A DNA stretch of 64,000 bases from Planococcus kocurii (GCF_001465835.2 NZ_CP013661.2:2162501-2226500), one strand, 5' to 3'. Numbered from the stretch's first letter, positions 1 to 9,572 are shown. Notes: generated by a model from the letters alone, not told the origin. Numbers and translations: made by a program.

Positions 1-1872
1 AACCGTGTAGGCGGGAGGAGCAATTCAGGAGAAGGTGGAGAAGAGACTTCTCGCTTTATTCCTGATGAAAATGGAGATAATCGCCGAAGTTCTATCAAGC
101 AAGTAGCTTCTGGGCGGTTCGGTGTAACGAGTCATTACTTAGTGAATGCTGATGAAATTCAAATTAAAGTAGCGCAAGGAGCGAAGCCGGGAGAAGGTGG
201 ACATTTGCCAGGTAAGAAAGTTTACCCATGGATTGCAGAAGTTCGTGGTTCAACTCCAGGTGTCGAGCTTATTTCACCACCTCCACATCACGATATTTAT
301 TCGATTGAAGATTTAGCAGAATTGATTTTCAATTTAAAAAATGCAAATCCAGATGCACGAATTAGCGTCAAGTTGGTATCGGCTGTTGGGGTTGGAACAA
401 TTGCAGCAGGTGTTGCAAAAGGTCGTGCAGATGTCGTGTTGATTAGTGGTTATGATGGCGGCACAGGAGCTGCACCAAAGACTAGTTTGAAGCATACCGG
501 TTTGCCGTGGGAGATTGGATTAGCTGAAACGCATCAAACTCTTCTATTAAATGGCTTGCGTGACCGAATTATCGTAGAAACAGACGGCAAAATGATGACA
601 GGTCGAGATGTAGTAACAGCAGCTCTACTTGGAGCTGAAGAATTCGGGTTTTCTACTGCACCACTTGTCGTACTGGGCTGCGTTATGATGCGAGTGTGTC
701 ATTTGGATACATGTCCAGTTGGCATTGCCACTCAAAATCCAGAACTGCGCGAGAAGTACGGTGGAGATCCGGAACATGTCGTAAACTTCATGCGTTTTAT
801 TGCGACAGAAGCCCGCGAATTAATGGCAGAACTTGGTTTTCGTACAGTCAATGAAATGATTGGTCGAACAGACGTTATTGAAGCGAATCAGGCAGTTGAT
901 CATTGGAAAGCAGGCGGCATTGATTTGAGTGCATTGTTGTACCAGCCAAATCTACCGGAAAAAGTAGGACGTTATGCAACAGTCAAACAAAATCATGAAC
1001 TAGAACAAACATTAGATTATCAGGAACTGTTGCCACGTTGCAAAAAAGCCATTGAAACAGGTGAACGTGTAGAAGTGGCAACAGCTATTCGGAATATTCA
1101 TAGAGCTACAGGAACAATTGTGGGCAGTGCTATTTCCAAGCGTTATGGTGCAGAAGGCTTACCTGACGACACGATTAACTTAAACTTCCAAGGATCTGCA
1201 GGACAGAGCTTCGGCGCATTTATTCCAAAAGGGATGTCGATGAATTTAATAGGAGATGCCAATGACTTTGTCGGTAAAGGCTTGTCAGGCGGTAAAATTA
1301 TGGTTTATCCAGCACTGGATTCAACATTCCTACCTGAGAAAAACATTATTATTGGTAACGTGTCGTTTTATGGGGCATCTGCAGGTGAGGCTTATATTTA
1401 TGGCGTCGCAGGCGAACGTTTTGCGGTCAGAAACAGTGGCGCGAAAATTGTTGTCGAAGGCGTAGGCGATCATGGTTGTGAATACATGACAGGTGGTCGA
1501 GTAGTCATTCTTGGACAAACGGGTAAAAACTTTGCGGCTGGTATGTCAGGTGGCATAGCATATGTTCTCGATGAAGAAGGGACATTCAGTGAACGCTGCA
1601 ATCCAGAAATGGTTCATTTGCAGCCGCTTGCCGATCCAGCAGAAATTGAAGAGTTGCGAGAAATGATCCAAAAACATGTGCATTATACGAGCAGTACCAA
1701 TGGAACACGGTTACTGGCGCATTGGGAGATTTACTCCGCAAAATTTGTGCGCGTCATTCCGAAAGCTTATCTGCAAATCAATGAACGAATCAGCAAGTTG
1801 CAAAGTAGTGGCATGGCAAGAGACGAAGCTGAAATGGCAGCGTTTGAAGAAAGCAAAATGGCTGGAGTTTAG
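1..1872 (+). CDS. gltB: Glutamate synthase large subunit, C-terminal part (5' end outside window)
   Basis: The frame is open from base 1, so the gene begins upstream of the window. The GTG at 142 is an internal codon, not a start. The product is the FMN and amidotransferase subunit of NADPH-GOGAT, which makes glutamate from glutamine and 2-oxoglutarate. Visible parts are the end of the synthase (FMN-binding) domain with a typical [10 protein letters not shown] loop, and the 3Fe-4S cluster pattern C-x5-C-x4-C around bases 678-714. The C-terminal GXGXG beta-helix domain follows, with repeated Gly-rich turns. A 63-bp gap leads to gltD, so the two form the usual two-gene operon. The N-terminal Ntn-hydrolase domain is not in the window. 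Family assignment is very secure. Confidence 0.97.
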   Translation, partial: NRVGGRSNSGEGGEETSRFIPDENGDNRRSSIKQVASGRFGVTSHYLVNADEIQIKVAQGAKPGEGGHLPGKKVYPWIAEVRGSTPGVELISPPPHHDIYSIEDLAELIFNLKNANPDARISVKLVSAVGVGTIAAGVAKGRADVVLISGYDGGTGAAPKTSLKHTGLPWEIGLAETHQTLLLNGLRDRIIVETDGKMMTGRDVVTAALLGAEEFGFSTAPLVVLGCVMMRVCHLDTCPVGIATQNPELREKYGGDPEHVVNFMRFIATEARELMAELGFRTVNEMIGRTDVIEANQAVDHWKAGGIDLSALLYQPNLPEKVGRYATVKQNHELEQTLDYQELLPRCKKAIETGERVEVATAIRNIHRATGTIVGSAISKRYGAEGLPDDTINLNFQGSAGQSFGAFIPKGMSMNLIGDANDFVGKGLSGGKIMVYPALDSTFLPEKNIIIGNVSFYGASAGEAYIYGVAGERFAVRNSGAKIVVEGVGDHGCEYMTGGRVVILGQTGKNFAAGMSGGIAYVLDEEGTFSERCNPEMVHLQPLADPAEIEELREMIQKHVHYTSSTNGTRLLAHWEIYSAKFVRVIPKAYLQINERISKLQSSGMARDEAEMAAFEESKMAGV

Positions 1873-1935
1873 GTGAGAACATTACAGCAGGAATCTGCAG
1901 ATATAATAGAATGAATTGTGAATAGGAGGGAAACG

Positions 1936-3423
1936 ATGGGGAAACCAACTGGATTTATGGAATATGACAGACAAACAGTCAAAGAGCGTAAAACCGGTGA
2001 GCGCACAAAGGATTGGAACGACTATACAATTCCTTTGTCAGATGAAGAAGTAGCAAAACAAGGGGCACGTTGTATGGATTGTGGAGTGCCAACTTGTCAT
2101 ACCGGAATGGAACTAGATAATGTAACGACCGGTTGCCCTGTAAATCACCTCATCCCAGAATGGAATGATCTTGTTTACCGCGGTCAATGGAAAGAAGCGT
2201 TACACCGTGAGCACCTGAAAAACAACTTTCCTGAATTTACAGGAGTGGCTTGTCCGGCTCCGTGTGAAGGCGCCTGTGTACTAGGCATCAATGCACCCCC
2301 TGTAGCCATTCGTACAGTCGAACGTTCCATTATCGAACGTGGATTTGCAGAAGGGTGGGTTGTGCCTGAACCACCTAAAACGCGAACCGGTAAAAAAGTA
2401 GCAGTGATTGGTTCTGGACCAGCTGGACTCGCTGCCGCTGCTCAATTGAATAAAGCAGGACATTTAGTAACGGTTTTCGAAAAAAGTGACCGTGTGGGTG
2501 GCTTGTTGACATACGGAATTCCAGAAATGAAACTGTCATATGATATGGTCACAAGACGTGTCAAGATTCTTGAGCGAGAAGGCATCACTTTTATCACAAG
2601 TGTAGAAGTTGGGAAGAATTACCCTTCTGCTAAATTGCAGAATGATTTTGATGCAGTAGTCATGTGTACCGGTTCAACCGTCCATCGGAATATTGATGTA
2701 GAAGGTCGTGCATTAGAGGGCGTCCATTTTGCCATGGACTTCCTGCACGCGAGTACAAAAAGTTTGCTGGATTCGAATTTTGATGATGGCAATTATATTT
2801 CGGCTAAAGATAAAAACGTCATTGTCATTGGAGGTGGAGATACCGGGACAGATTGTTTAGCGACGTCTGTTCGTCACGAATGCAAGAGTCTCGTTCAGTT
2901 TGATGTCTACGATAAAAAAGGCGCGATTCGTGACGAAAAAGGCAATCCGTGGCCACAATACCCGAAAATTCACCGTGTCGAATACGGCCACAAAGAAGCG
3001 GCTGCTACTTTTGGCGAAGATCCGCGAGCTTACGCGGTTATGACAAAGAAATTTGTTGGCAATAGCGAAGGGCAAGTCAAGGAAGTGCACACCGTTAATG
3101 TGAAATTGAAAATAGATGAGCAAGGCAACCGGATCCGCGAGGAAATTCCAGGCACTGAAAAAGTTTGGAAAGCGGATTTGGTCTTAATCGCTATCGGCTT
3201 TAGCGGACCTGAACAAGACCTAATTCAACAATTAGAGATCGAGACAGAGAAAAATTCCCGAGTAAAAGCGGAGTATGGAAAATACACGACTAATGTAGAA
3301 GGTGTATTTGCAGCAGGAGATGTTCGCCGTGGTCAAAGTTTAATTGTTTGGGCAATAAATGAAGGACGGGAAGCAGCGCGTGAATGTGACCGGTTCTTGA
3401 TGGGTTCTACTGTGTTACCGTGA
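1936..3423 (+). CDS. gltD: Glutamate synthase small subunit (495 aa)
   Basis: This is the NADPH-oxidising partner of GltB, which passes electrons through Fe-S clusters and FAD to the large subunit. The N-terminal Cys-rich Fe-S region contains CMDCGVPTCH and CPAPCEGAC. An FAD-binding GSGPAGLAAA motif follows near residue 160, and a second nucleotide-binding motif GGGDTGTDC lies near residue 300. Near the C-terminus is GVFAAGDVRRGQSLIVWAI. The start is ATG 1936 because the ribosome binding site AGGAGGG (1924-1930) lies just upstream. A longer reading from GTG 1918 would put that site inside the gene. A strong terminator follows, so the operon ends here. Length is normal for the family. Confidence 0.97.
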   Translation: MGKPTGFMEYDRQTVKERKTGERTKDWNDYTIPLSDEEVAKQGARCMDCGVPTCHTGMELDNVTTGCPVNHLIPEWNDLVYRGQWKEALHREHLKNNFPEFTGVACPAPCEGACVLGINAPPVAIRTVERSIIERGFAEGWVVPEPPKTRTGKKVAVIGSGPAGLAAAAQLNKAGHLVTVFEKSDRVGGLLTYGIPEMKLSYDMVTRRVKILEREGITFITSVEVGKNYPSAKLQNDFDAVVMCTGSTVHRNIDVEGRALEGVHFAMDFLHASTKSLLDSNFDDGNYISAKDKNVIVIGGGDTGTDCLATSVRHECKSLVQFDVYDKKGAIRDEKGNPWPQYPKIHRVEYGHKEAAATFGEDPRAYAVMTKKFVGNSEGQVKEVHTVNVKLKIDEQGNRIREEIPGTEKVWKADLVLIAIGFSGPEQDLIQQLEIETEKNSRVKAEYGKYTTNVEGVFAAGDVRRGQSLIVWAINEGREAARECDRFLMGSTVLP

Positions 3424-3443
3424 TGAATAGAATTTTGGATTTT

Positions 3444-3487
3444 AAGCTGCAGCAGAACTTGATAACAAGTTCTGCTGCAGCTTTTTA
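3444..3487 (+). terminator. Rho-independent terminator of gltBD
   Basis: A perfect 17-bp inverted repeat (arms 3444-3460 and 3467-3483, loop GATAAC) is followed by a T-run. It sits 20 bp after the gltD stop. Confidence 0.93.
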
Positions 3488-3637
3488 TGCGAAAATGACA
3501 TCTAAGTATGAATAAAATGATAAATTATATCACAAATATAAGGTTTTTAAAATTTGGTAGTAATTTGATAATTACTTAATCCAGTTCTGTTTTACTCATT
3601 TGAAAAAATGTCTTTGTCTAAAAAATATAGTATCTGG

Positions 3638-3666
3638 TTGTGCTAAAAACCCAATAAGTGTATACT
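3638..3666 (+). promoter_or_regulatory. Candidate sigma-A promoter for the secreted-protein gene
   Basis: TTGTGC (3638-3643), a 17-bp spacer and TATACT (3661-3666). The -10 is good and the -35 is weak. The implied leader is about 105 nt. The rest of the 358-bp gap 3424-3781 holds only the gltBD terminator and AT-rich sequence. Confidence 0.4.
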
Positions 3667-3781
3667 ATAGAAGGTAATAGTTGGTATTTTAAGTAAAATT
3701 AAAGCGGTATGTTATTTATTTTAGTTTGCAAGAGTTTGAGTTTTCGGTTTCTACTAATTAAATTGAACGAGGAGGAGAAAT

Positions 3782-4240
3782 ATGTTTAAAAAGAGTGTAA
3801 TCGCTGTTTTATTTTCATTGATGATAGCTATGGTTTTAGGTACGAGTACATTTGCACAAACTAATATTCAAACTGTGAAATATGACTCAGAAGAAGTAAC
3901 GCCAGAAATAGCTAAAGCATTAGCAGAAGTGGAAAAAACGAATGCAAAAATTTTCGTAGAAATTGAAAAGACAGTTATCAAATATGAAAAATTATACAAT
4001 AGATACAATAAAGATTTGATCAAACACCAAAATTCATCAAAACAAGCCAAATTAACTGCAGACTACAAAAAACAATCTGATAAGTTAATCAGCCAATTAA
4101 AAGTGAAAACTGAGAGAATGACAATTAAAGGAATTGAAAAGGCTGAGAAAGCGGGATTAATAGTAGAGATATATTTAGAAACCGTTGAGTTTTCCGATCG
4201 CACTGAGTTAATTGACCCTATATTAGTTGTGGGCTGGTAA
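3782..4240 (+). CDS. Small secreted protein, function unknown (152 aa)
   Basis: I do not recognise the family. Residues 1-25 form a Sec signal peptide: KK near the N-terminus, a hydrophobic stretch, and a cleavage site near TSTFAQ. The mature part is Lys/Glu-rich and predicted strongly helical, with heptad-like spacing (KALAEVEKTNAKIFVEIEK), which suggests a coiled coil or extracellular helical bundle. There are no cysteines and no wall-anchor motif. A strong ribosome binding site (GAGGAGG, about 3770) precedes the ATG. It is monocistronic, with its own candidate promoter and terminator. The next gene is a signalling protein, but no functional link can be shown. Confidence 0.75.
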   Translation: MFKKSVIAVLFSLMIAMVLGTSTFAQTNIQTVKYDSEEVTPEIAKALAEVEKTNAKIFVEIEKTVIKYEKLYNRYNKDLIKHQNSSKQAKLTADYKKQSDKLISQLKVKTERMTIKGIEKAEKAGLIVEIYLETVEFSDRTELIDPILVVGW

Positions 4241-4268
4241 TAATATTATCAAAAAAATAAAGTGATAC

Positions 4269-4306
4269 AAGAGTATAGAGAGTTTTCTATACTCTTATAT
4301 TTTTAA
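4269..4306 (+). terminator. Terminator after secreted-protein gene
   Basis: A perfect 11-bp stem (4269-4279 and 4286-4296) with a 6-nt loop is followed by a T-rich tract. Confidence 0.85.
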
Positions 4307-4322
4307 TAGAGGAAGTGTATCG

Positions 4323-5231
4323 GTGAAAGGCTTGAACATATTAACAGACAGCTATCTTGAAAAAGTGAATAATGGTGCAACAACGCTGAGTCTGTTAGGT
4401 CGTGGAAATGGTATCGAATTAATGAAGCAAACGATATTAAAGGATAGTATATTTGTATTATTTCCTAGTCAAGATAAAGAAGCTCAAGAATTTTTTTATA
4501 TATTGAGTGGCGAGATTGAGGCTAATATAAATGGTAGTATCGTACAGCTTGGGACAAATGATTTTATTTCTGCGAAAAACCTTGAGGGTACAGTACAATT
4601 CAAAACATTAGCTGACTTAACTTTTTTGTCTGTTTCTACTGTTCCAGTTTTTCATTATTTAAGTAATATAATAAGTAAGTTAAGAAGTATCGGAGAAGCA
4701 GTTGAAAAAAAAGATAGATATACTTTCAATCATAGTGCTCGTGTATCAAATTACGCTGTGAAAACAGCTTCTAAAATGAACTTAAAAAAAGAACAAATGG
4801 AAAATTTGTTATTAGCTTCTATCTTGCACGATATTGGCAAAATTAACATTCCGGAAAAAATTTTGAAAAAGCCAGGAAAGTTAACAGATGAAGAATTCGA
4901 TTTGATGAAAAAACATCCAGGTGACGGCGCTAACATGATTCGAGAAACACCTTATGCAGAAATTGCAGCTATCGTTGAACAACACCACGAGCGTGTTAAC
5001 GGAAAAGGCTATCCATTTGGACTAATGGCTGAAGAAATATTGTTAGAAGCTAAAATTATCGGGGTATGCGATACATTCGATGCGATGACAGAAGACAGAG
5101 CGTACCGATCTGCATTTTCTGCTGAACATGCGATGACCGAAATCAAAAATTTAATTGGGATTCAATACGATGGAGAAGTTGTTAACGCCTTCGAACAAGT
5201 GATAAAAGAAGAAGGCAAACTAATTTTATAA
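4323..5231 (+). CDS. HD-GYP domain phosphodiesterase with cupin-like N-terminal sensor (302 aa)
   Basis: The C-terminal half (about residues 120-295) is an HD-GYP domain, the class that hydrolyses cyclic-di-GMP or related dinucleotides. The metal-binding HD pair is at residues 169-170 (ILHDIGKINIP) and the signature HHERVNGKGYP spans 221-231, so it looks catalytically intact. Residues 40-110 resemble a small cupin or cyclic-nucleotide-binding-like beta barrel (FYILSGEIEANINGSIVQLG), probably a ligand sensor. There is no receiver or transmembrane domain, so it is probably a cytosolic one-component device. The start is GTG 4323, with AGAGGAAG about 8 nt upstream. It is monocistronic. Signal and substrate are inferred from family only. 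Confidence 0.88.
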   Translation: MKGLNILTDSYLEKVNNGATTLSLLGRGNGIELMKQTILKDSIFVLFPSQDKEAQEFFYILSGEIEANINGSIVQLGTNDFISAKNLEGTVQFKTLADLTFLSVSTVPVFHYLSNIISKLRSIGEAVEKKDRYTFNHSARVSNYAVKTASKMNLKKEQMENLLLASILHDIGKINIPEKILKKPGKLTDEEFDLMKKHPGDGANMIRETPYAEIAAIVEQHHERVNGKGYPFGLMAEEILLEAKIIGVCDTFDAMTEDRAYRSAFSAEHAMTEIKNLIGIQYDGEVVNAFEQVIKEEGKLIL

Positions 5232-5242
5232 ATGCTAAATCT

Positions 5243-5278
5243 AGACGCCTGAAATATTTTGAGGTGTCTTTTGTTTTG
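5243..5278 (+). terminator. Terminator after HD-GYP gene
   Basis: An 8-bp stem AGACGCCT / AGGTGTCT (one G-U pair) with an AT-rich loop is followed by TTTGTTTTG. Confidence 0.7.
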
Positions 5279-5353
5279 TCGAAAATGTTTAAGAGTGTCT
5301 CATTTAGTCAATACTTTATACACAATCATTTATACAATTGAGGAGGAATTCAT

Positions 5354-5995
5354 ATGGCTAGAAAATCATCAGGTGGCGTGTTCGGTAAACTTGTATTAAT
5401 TGGCCTCGGTGCATTAATTGGTTCGGCAATGACTCAGCAGAAAACAGGAACAAGTGGGACCTCTCAAACGAGCAAAGCAGATATGAAAGCGAATATTAAA
5501 AAAGGGCTCGATCGTTTAAATGAGCAATCTGGTGGAATGGTAGATAAAGTGAAACCCACAGTTAACAAAGCTGTTGAAAAAGTGAAAACAGCAATTGATG
5601 CACAACAAGACATGATGAACAAGGAAAAGGATGCGTTGGATAAAGCTAACAAAACATTACAAGACGAAGTTGGAAAGAATGCTGACAAGCGTACTCATTC
5701 AACTACTGATAAAACCGATACAAGTTCTACAGAAAGTGTTTCTCCTAACACCAACAAACCAACAGGTGGGATTTATGGAGGAAGCACCAAATATACAGAG
5801 TCACTAAAAAAAGGTGTGTCGAATGACTCAGAGAAAAAGAATGATTCAACATTTGGCAAAGACAATTCTTCTTCTAACACCAAGGAAACATTTGGTGGAA
5901 GTACGGAATATACAGATTCCTTGAAAAAGAACTTATCGGAAAATTCGTCGAAAAAAGATAATTTACCTAAAGATGATTCAACATTCGGAAAATGA
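5354..5995 (+). CDS. YtxH-like envelope/stress protein with duplicated C-terminal tail (213 aa)
   Basis: The N-terminus has one short hydrophobic segment (residues 9-25, FGKLVLIGLGALIGSAM), as in YtxH-like proteins. A Lys/Asp/Gln-rich helical region (40-110) with LEA-like composition follows, then a low-complexity Ser/Thr/Asn/Lys tail. The tail holds two copies of a module that starts GGSTxYTxSLKK and ends DSTFGK (about residues 147-174 and 181-213). This internal duplication is visible directly. The role is unknown. Such proteins are often general-stress induced, but I could not find a complete SigB promoter: a GTTTAA at 5287 lacks a matching -10. The ribosome binding site GAGGAGG is strong. 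Confidence 0.72.
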   Translation: MARKSSGGVFGKLVLIGLGALIGSAMTQQKTGTSGTSQTSKADMKANIKKGLDRLNEQSGGMVDKVKPTVNKAVEKVKTAIDAQQDMMNKEKDALDKANKTLQDEVGKNADKRTHSTTDKTDTSSTESVSPNTNKPTGGIYGGSTKYTESLKKGVSNDSEKKNDSTFGKDNSSSNTKETFGGSTEYTDSLKKNLSENSSKKDNLPKDDSTFGK

Positions 5996-6021
5996 ATTTG
6001 ATATAATAAAAGAAGAAAAAG

Positions 6022-6055
6022 CTATGCACGTTTGCAGAAACGGCATAGTTTTTTT
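6022..6055 (+). terminator. Terminator after YtxH-like gene
   Basis: CTATGC / GCATAG outer stem with an inner CGTTT-GCAG-AAACG stem and a single bulged A, followed by seven T residues. Confidence 0.9.
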
Positions 6056-6102
6056 CTTTCTTATTTTATCGGAATATTCGAAAAACGAAAGGGGATGCTA
6101 GC

Positions 6103-7566
6103 TTGTTTAAAACTTATTCAACGGGCGCATTTTTTGATGAAATGTTTACGCCATATGGAAAACCAAAATCACATTACCGAAATTTCTTTGACGTCCTTCA
6201 AAGATTTTCAGAAGAAGAGCTGAGAGAAAAGCATGAAACAGCTCAATTGTCTTTTTTAAGGCAAGGAATTACATTCACTGTCTACAACAATAACGTGGGC
6301 ACTGAAAGAACCATGCCTTTTGATTTTGTTCCCATTATCATTCCTTCTGAAGACTGGGAAGTGATTGAAAAAGGAATGATTCAACGAGCGGAAGCACTCA
6401 ATCAATTTTTGGAAGATGTCTATCATGACAAACGGATTCTTCAAGATGGAATCGTTCCGAGAGGACTAGTCGAAGACAATCCCTATTATTACGATGAACA
6501 AATAAAGGGAATTGATATTCCGTTAAAAAATCATATTTTTTTAGCGGGCATTGATTTGATTCGTGATGAGAATGGAAAATACCATGTGCTTGAAGATAAT
6601 TTACGCAATCCGTCTGGCTTGTCTTATGTCTATCAAAACCGTTATGTCATGCGTCAAGTCTACCCCGAATTTTTTGCCAGTCAGTCAGTTCACACCCTCG
6701 AGCACCAATTGTCTCATTTGCATCAAGCGATATTAGATCATGCACCAGAATCAAGAAAAGATAAGGCTTTTGCCGTTTTGTTGACACCTGGTATGTACAA
6801 CTCTGCCTATTACGATCATGTCTTTTTGGCTCAACAGATGGGAATCGATTTAGTAGAAGGCAGGGACCTTATTGTTAAAAAGAATATTGTCTATATGAAA
6901 TCGATGAGAGGGTTAAAGCGTGTCGATATTATTTATCGTCGAATTGATGATGATTATTTAGATCCTGAAGCATTTTTGGCTCACTCTGCTTTGGGCGTTC
7001 CTGGTTTATTGCTGGCTTATAGAAAAGGCAATGTGGCGATTTTGAACGGTATTGGCAATGGTGTGGCAGACGATAAAGCGATATACGCTTATGTTCCGGA
7101 TATGATTCGCTATTATTTGAACGAAGAGCCGATCATTGACAATGTAAAAACGTATTTACTCGATAGACCTGAAGAACGGGAATGGGTTTTAGAACATCTA
7201 GACGAATTAGTAGTCAAAAATGTAGGGTCTTCAGGTGGCTACGACATGTTAGTCGGACCACATGCATCTAAAGAGCTAATCGAAGAATTCCGAGAAAAAA
7301 TTATTCAATCCCCTCATCAATATATTGCTCAACCTACGATTAAACTATCTAGAGCTCCTGCATACCAAGGAGAAGAATTTTATCCATGCCATGTTGATTT
7401 GAGAGTGTTTGTGATCCGAGGGGTAGATACACAGGTTATGCCGGGCGGACTATCCCGTGTTGCTTTGAAAAAAGGATCGCTTGTCGTCAATTCTTCACAA
7501 GGCGGTGGCGGAAAAGATACATGGGTATTTAAGAAAAGAGAAGAGGAGGGGACTCCTAATGCTTAG
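6103..7566 (+). CDS. Circularly permuted ATP-grasp enzyme (487 aa)
   Basis: The protein belongs to the circularly permuted ATP-grasp type 2 family (older DUF404/DUF407). Signature segments are HVLEDNLRNPSGLSYV, VKNVGSSGGYDMLVGP, FYPCHVDLRVFVIRG and VNSSQGGGGKDTWV, spread over the whole length as in the family. ATP-grasp enzymes join a carboxylate to an amine or thiol. For this family, comparative genomics predicts peptide-ligating or tagging activity together with alpha-E and transglutaminase-like partners, and both partners are encoded by the next gene. The start is TTG 6103, with AAAGGGG 8 nt upstream. The stop overlaps the next start by 8 bp, so translation is coupled. The substrate is unknown. 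Confidence 0.9.
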   Translation: MFKTYSTGAFFDEMFTPYGKPKSHYRNFFDVLQRFSEEELREKHETAQLSFLRQGITFTVYNNNVGTERTMPFDFVPIIIPSEDWEVIEKGMIQRAEALNQFLEDVYHDKRILQDGIVPRGLVEDNPYYYDEQIKGIDIPLKNHIFLAGIDLIRDENGKYHVLEDNLRNPSGLSYVYQNRYVMRQVYPEFFASQSVHTLEHQLSHLHQAILDHAPESRKDKAFAVLLTPGMYNSAYYDHVFLAQQMGIDLVEGRDLIVKKNIVYMKSMRGLKRVDIIYRRIDDDYLDPEAFLAHSALGVPGLLLAYRKGNVAILNGIGNGVADDKAIYAYVPDMIRYYLNEEPIIDNVKTYLLDRPEEREWVLEHLDELVVKNVGSSGGYDMLVGPHASKELIEEFREKIIQSPHQYIAQPTIKLSRAPAYQGEEFYPCHVDLRVFVIRGVDTQVMPGGLSRVALKKGSLVVNSSQGGGGKDTWVFKKREEEGTPNA

Positions 7567-9430
7567 TCGTGTAGCGAATTCGTTGTATTGGATGTCAAGA
7601 AATGTTGAACGAGCGGAAAATAATGCGCGAATTTTAGATGTTCAATTATTACGAATGATCGAAGCTTCTGACGAAGAACTAGTCGGTGGCAGTGATTGGA
7701 AACTTATTTATGAAATTTGTGCTTCAACAGAGACAATGGAACAAATCAAATCGATGCCTAGTTACCAAGAAGATCAGCTTGTTTATTATTTAGCGATGGA
7801 GAAAAGTAATTTTAATTCTGTTGCAAGCTGTGTAAAAGTTGTCCGTGAAAATGCAAGAATTAGCAGAGATCATATTCCTGATGACTACTGGGAAGCTTGG
7901 AATCGCTGTTACTTAATGTTAAAGGAAATGGATCAGCAAAGCTGTACAGTTCAAGAAATGCGTTTATTTCTTGAACAGGTCAAGTTAACGTCATTGATTA
8001 CGCAAGGAATCGTTGAATCTTCGATGCCGCGTGGTGTTCCTTACCAAATTATCAAAATAGCCAAATGGTTGGAACGCGCAGAAAAAACAGCACGTATTTT
8101 AAATGTCGTTTGCGAGCGAACAAGAGAACGGTCGGTAGAAACCCAATCGGAAGATTACTATTATTGGCTAGCTGCTTTACGAATGACGAATGGGTACAAT
8201 GCTTATTTAAAAATGAATCCACCGCAGATGAAGCCAAAGAGAGTGTTGGCGTTTTTGATTGCGAATACTGATTTTCCGCGTTCGATTCGTTATTGCCTTG
8301 CGCACGTTCGTCAAGCAATTGATGAATTGGAAGGTGGGAAAATTTCTCATTATTCATGGGAACTCTATGCAAAATTAGATCAGTTGCAAGAGGAATTTAA
8401 AGAAATTAGTATAGATGAGCTAAGCTCGGACGAAATTATGGATTTTCTAAACGACTTCCAAAATGGCTGTAATGAAGTGGGACACATTTTTTCGAAAACC
8501 TATTATTTAAGCGATTCTGAGATAAACTCTGTAGAGTCCAGCCAATCACAAAGCATGGGCGCGAAAGGAATAACATCTATGAAATATAAAGTTGAACATA
8601 CGAATGTTTTCGAGTATGAAACTATTGTTGATCAAAGCATGAATTCAATTCGGTTAAAGCCAAGAACCGATGAATGTCAGCGACTTTTATCTTACCGTGC
8701 CGACATTACACCCGCTTCTTTGACGAAAGAACATATCGATATTTGGGGCAATCACGTGGAAACATTTTTTATTGCTGAGCACCATCAACATCTTGAAGTC
8801 AAGACAACATCAATTGTCAGCATTCAAAAAAGTCCGTTTATTCACAGAATTGATTACTCACCAGAAATGAATGCTATTTTTCATTCGCAATTATTCGGTG
8901 AGCATTATTTAGCGTTTTTGAGTAATACAGCATATACCTACTTAACCGTGGAGCAAATGAGTCAAATCGATCGTGAACTTGGAATAATGAAGAATCCAGT
9001 GCAATATGCAATTGATGTAATGGAATACATTCATCAGCATTTTACGTACGATGGCGAATCTACGACTGTCGATACGAAAGCGGAAGAATCTTTTAACCTT
9101 AGAAAAGGTGTTTGTCAGGATATTACGCACGTGATGTTAGGGATTTTGCGTTGCAAGCACATACCGGCGCGTTACGTTAGTGGCTATTTGTATGTAGGCG
9201 AAAACTCTGCACTAGTGGGTGATGCTGCGAGTCATGCATGGGTAGAGGTAATGGTGCCGGGCATCGGTTGGGTCGGTCTAGATCCTACTAATAATGTGGA
9301 AGCGTTGGAAAGCCATATTCGGGTTGGTGTTGGTCGGGATTATAACGATGTCAGCCCGGTTCAAGGGGTTTACCGTGGGGGAAGCCAATCGTTGGATGTT
9401 AAAGTCTCAGTGAGCCTTATGGATCAGTAG
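7559..9430 (+). CDS. Fusion of alpha-E domain and transglutaminase-like protease domain (623 aa)
   Basis: Residues 1-320 are an alpha-E (DUF403) all-helical domain starting MLSRVANSLYWMSRNVERAE. Residues 341-623 are a bacterial transglutaminase-like domain with a full Cys-His-Asp triad: C519 in RKGVCQD, H559 in ASHAWVE, D575 in GLDPTNN. In many Bacillales the two are separate genes of about 320 and 280 codons. Here they share one uninterrupted frame. ATG 8579, at the domain border, has AAAGGA 9 nt upstream, so a free transglutaminase might also be translated. The start is ATG 7559 with GAGGAGGGG upstream and an 8-bp overlap with the ATP-grasp gene. The three activities are predicted to act together in peptide modification. 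Confidence 0.88.
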   Translation: MLSRVANSLYWMSRNVERAENNARILDVQLLRMIEASDEELVGGSDWKLIYEICASTETMEQIKSMPSYQEDQLVYYLAMEKSNFNSVASCVKVVRENARISRDHIPDDYWEAWNRCYLMLKEMDQQSCTVQEMRLFLEQVKLTSLITQGIVESSMPRGVPYQIIKIAKWLERAEKTARILNVVCERTRERSVETQSEDYYYWLAALRMTNGYNAYLKMNPPQMKPKRVLAFLIANTDFPRSIRYCLAHVRQAIDELEGGKISHYSWELYAKLDQLQEEFKEISIDELSSDEIMDFLNDFQNGCNEVGHIFSKTYYLSDSEINSVESSQSQSMGAKGITSMKYKVEHTNVFEYETIVDQSMNSIRLKPRTDECQRLLSYRADITPASLTKEHIDIWGNHVETFFIAEHHQHLEVKTTSIVSIQKSPFIHRIDYSPEMNAIFHSQLFGEHYLAFLSNTAYTYLTVEQMSQIDRELGIMKNPVQYAIDVMEYIHQHFTYDGESTTVDTKAEESFNLRKGVCQDITHVMLGILRCKHIPARYVSGYLYVGENSALVGDAASHAWVEVMVPGIGWVGLDPTNNVEALESHIRVGVGRDYNDVSPVQGVYRGGSQSLDVKVSVSLMDQ

Positions 9431-9468
9431 TAACTCTTGTGCCACACGATTTTTACTGTTATTAGTAA

Positions 9469-9532
9469 TTGACGAAGCTGGATAAAACTTAATAATCGTT
9501 TAACTGCAGAATTTTCTAATCCGTGCGATAAT
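9469..9532 (+). promoter_or_regulatory. Candidate promoters for dbpA
   Basis: Two candidates overlap. One is TTGACG (9469-9474) with AATAAT 16 bp downstream. The other is a clear extended -10, TGCGATAAT (9524-9532), which would leave a 34-nt leader. Either or both could drive the helicase gene. Confidence 0.5.
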
Positions 9533-9572
9533 AGGAGAACCTGAAATTTTTGAACGGAGATGGAGAATGATT

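Noticed and set aside
5287-5310. Possible SigB promoter before the YtxH-like gene
   Set aside because: GTTTAA is present but no GGGTAT-like box follows at the correct distance.
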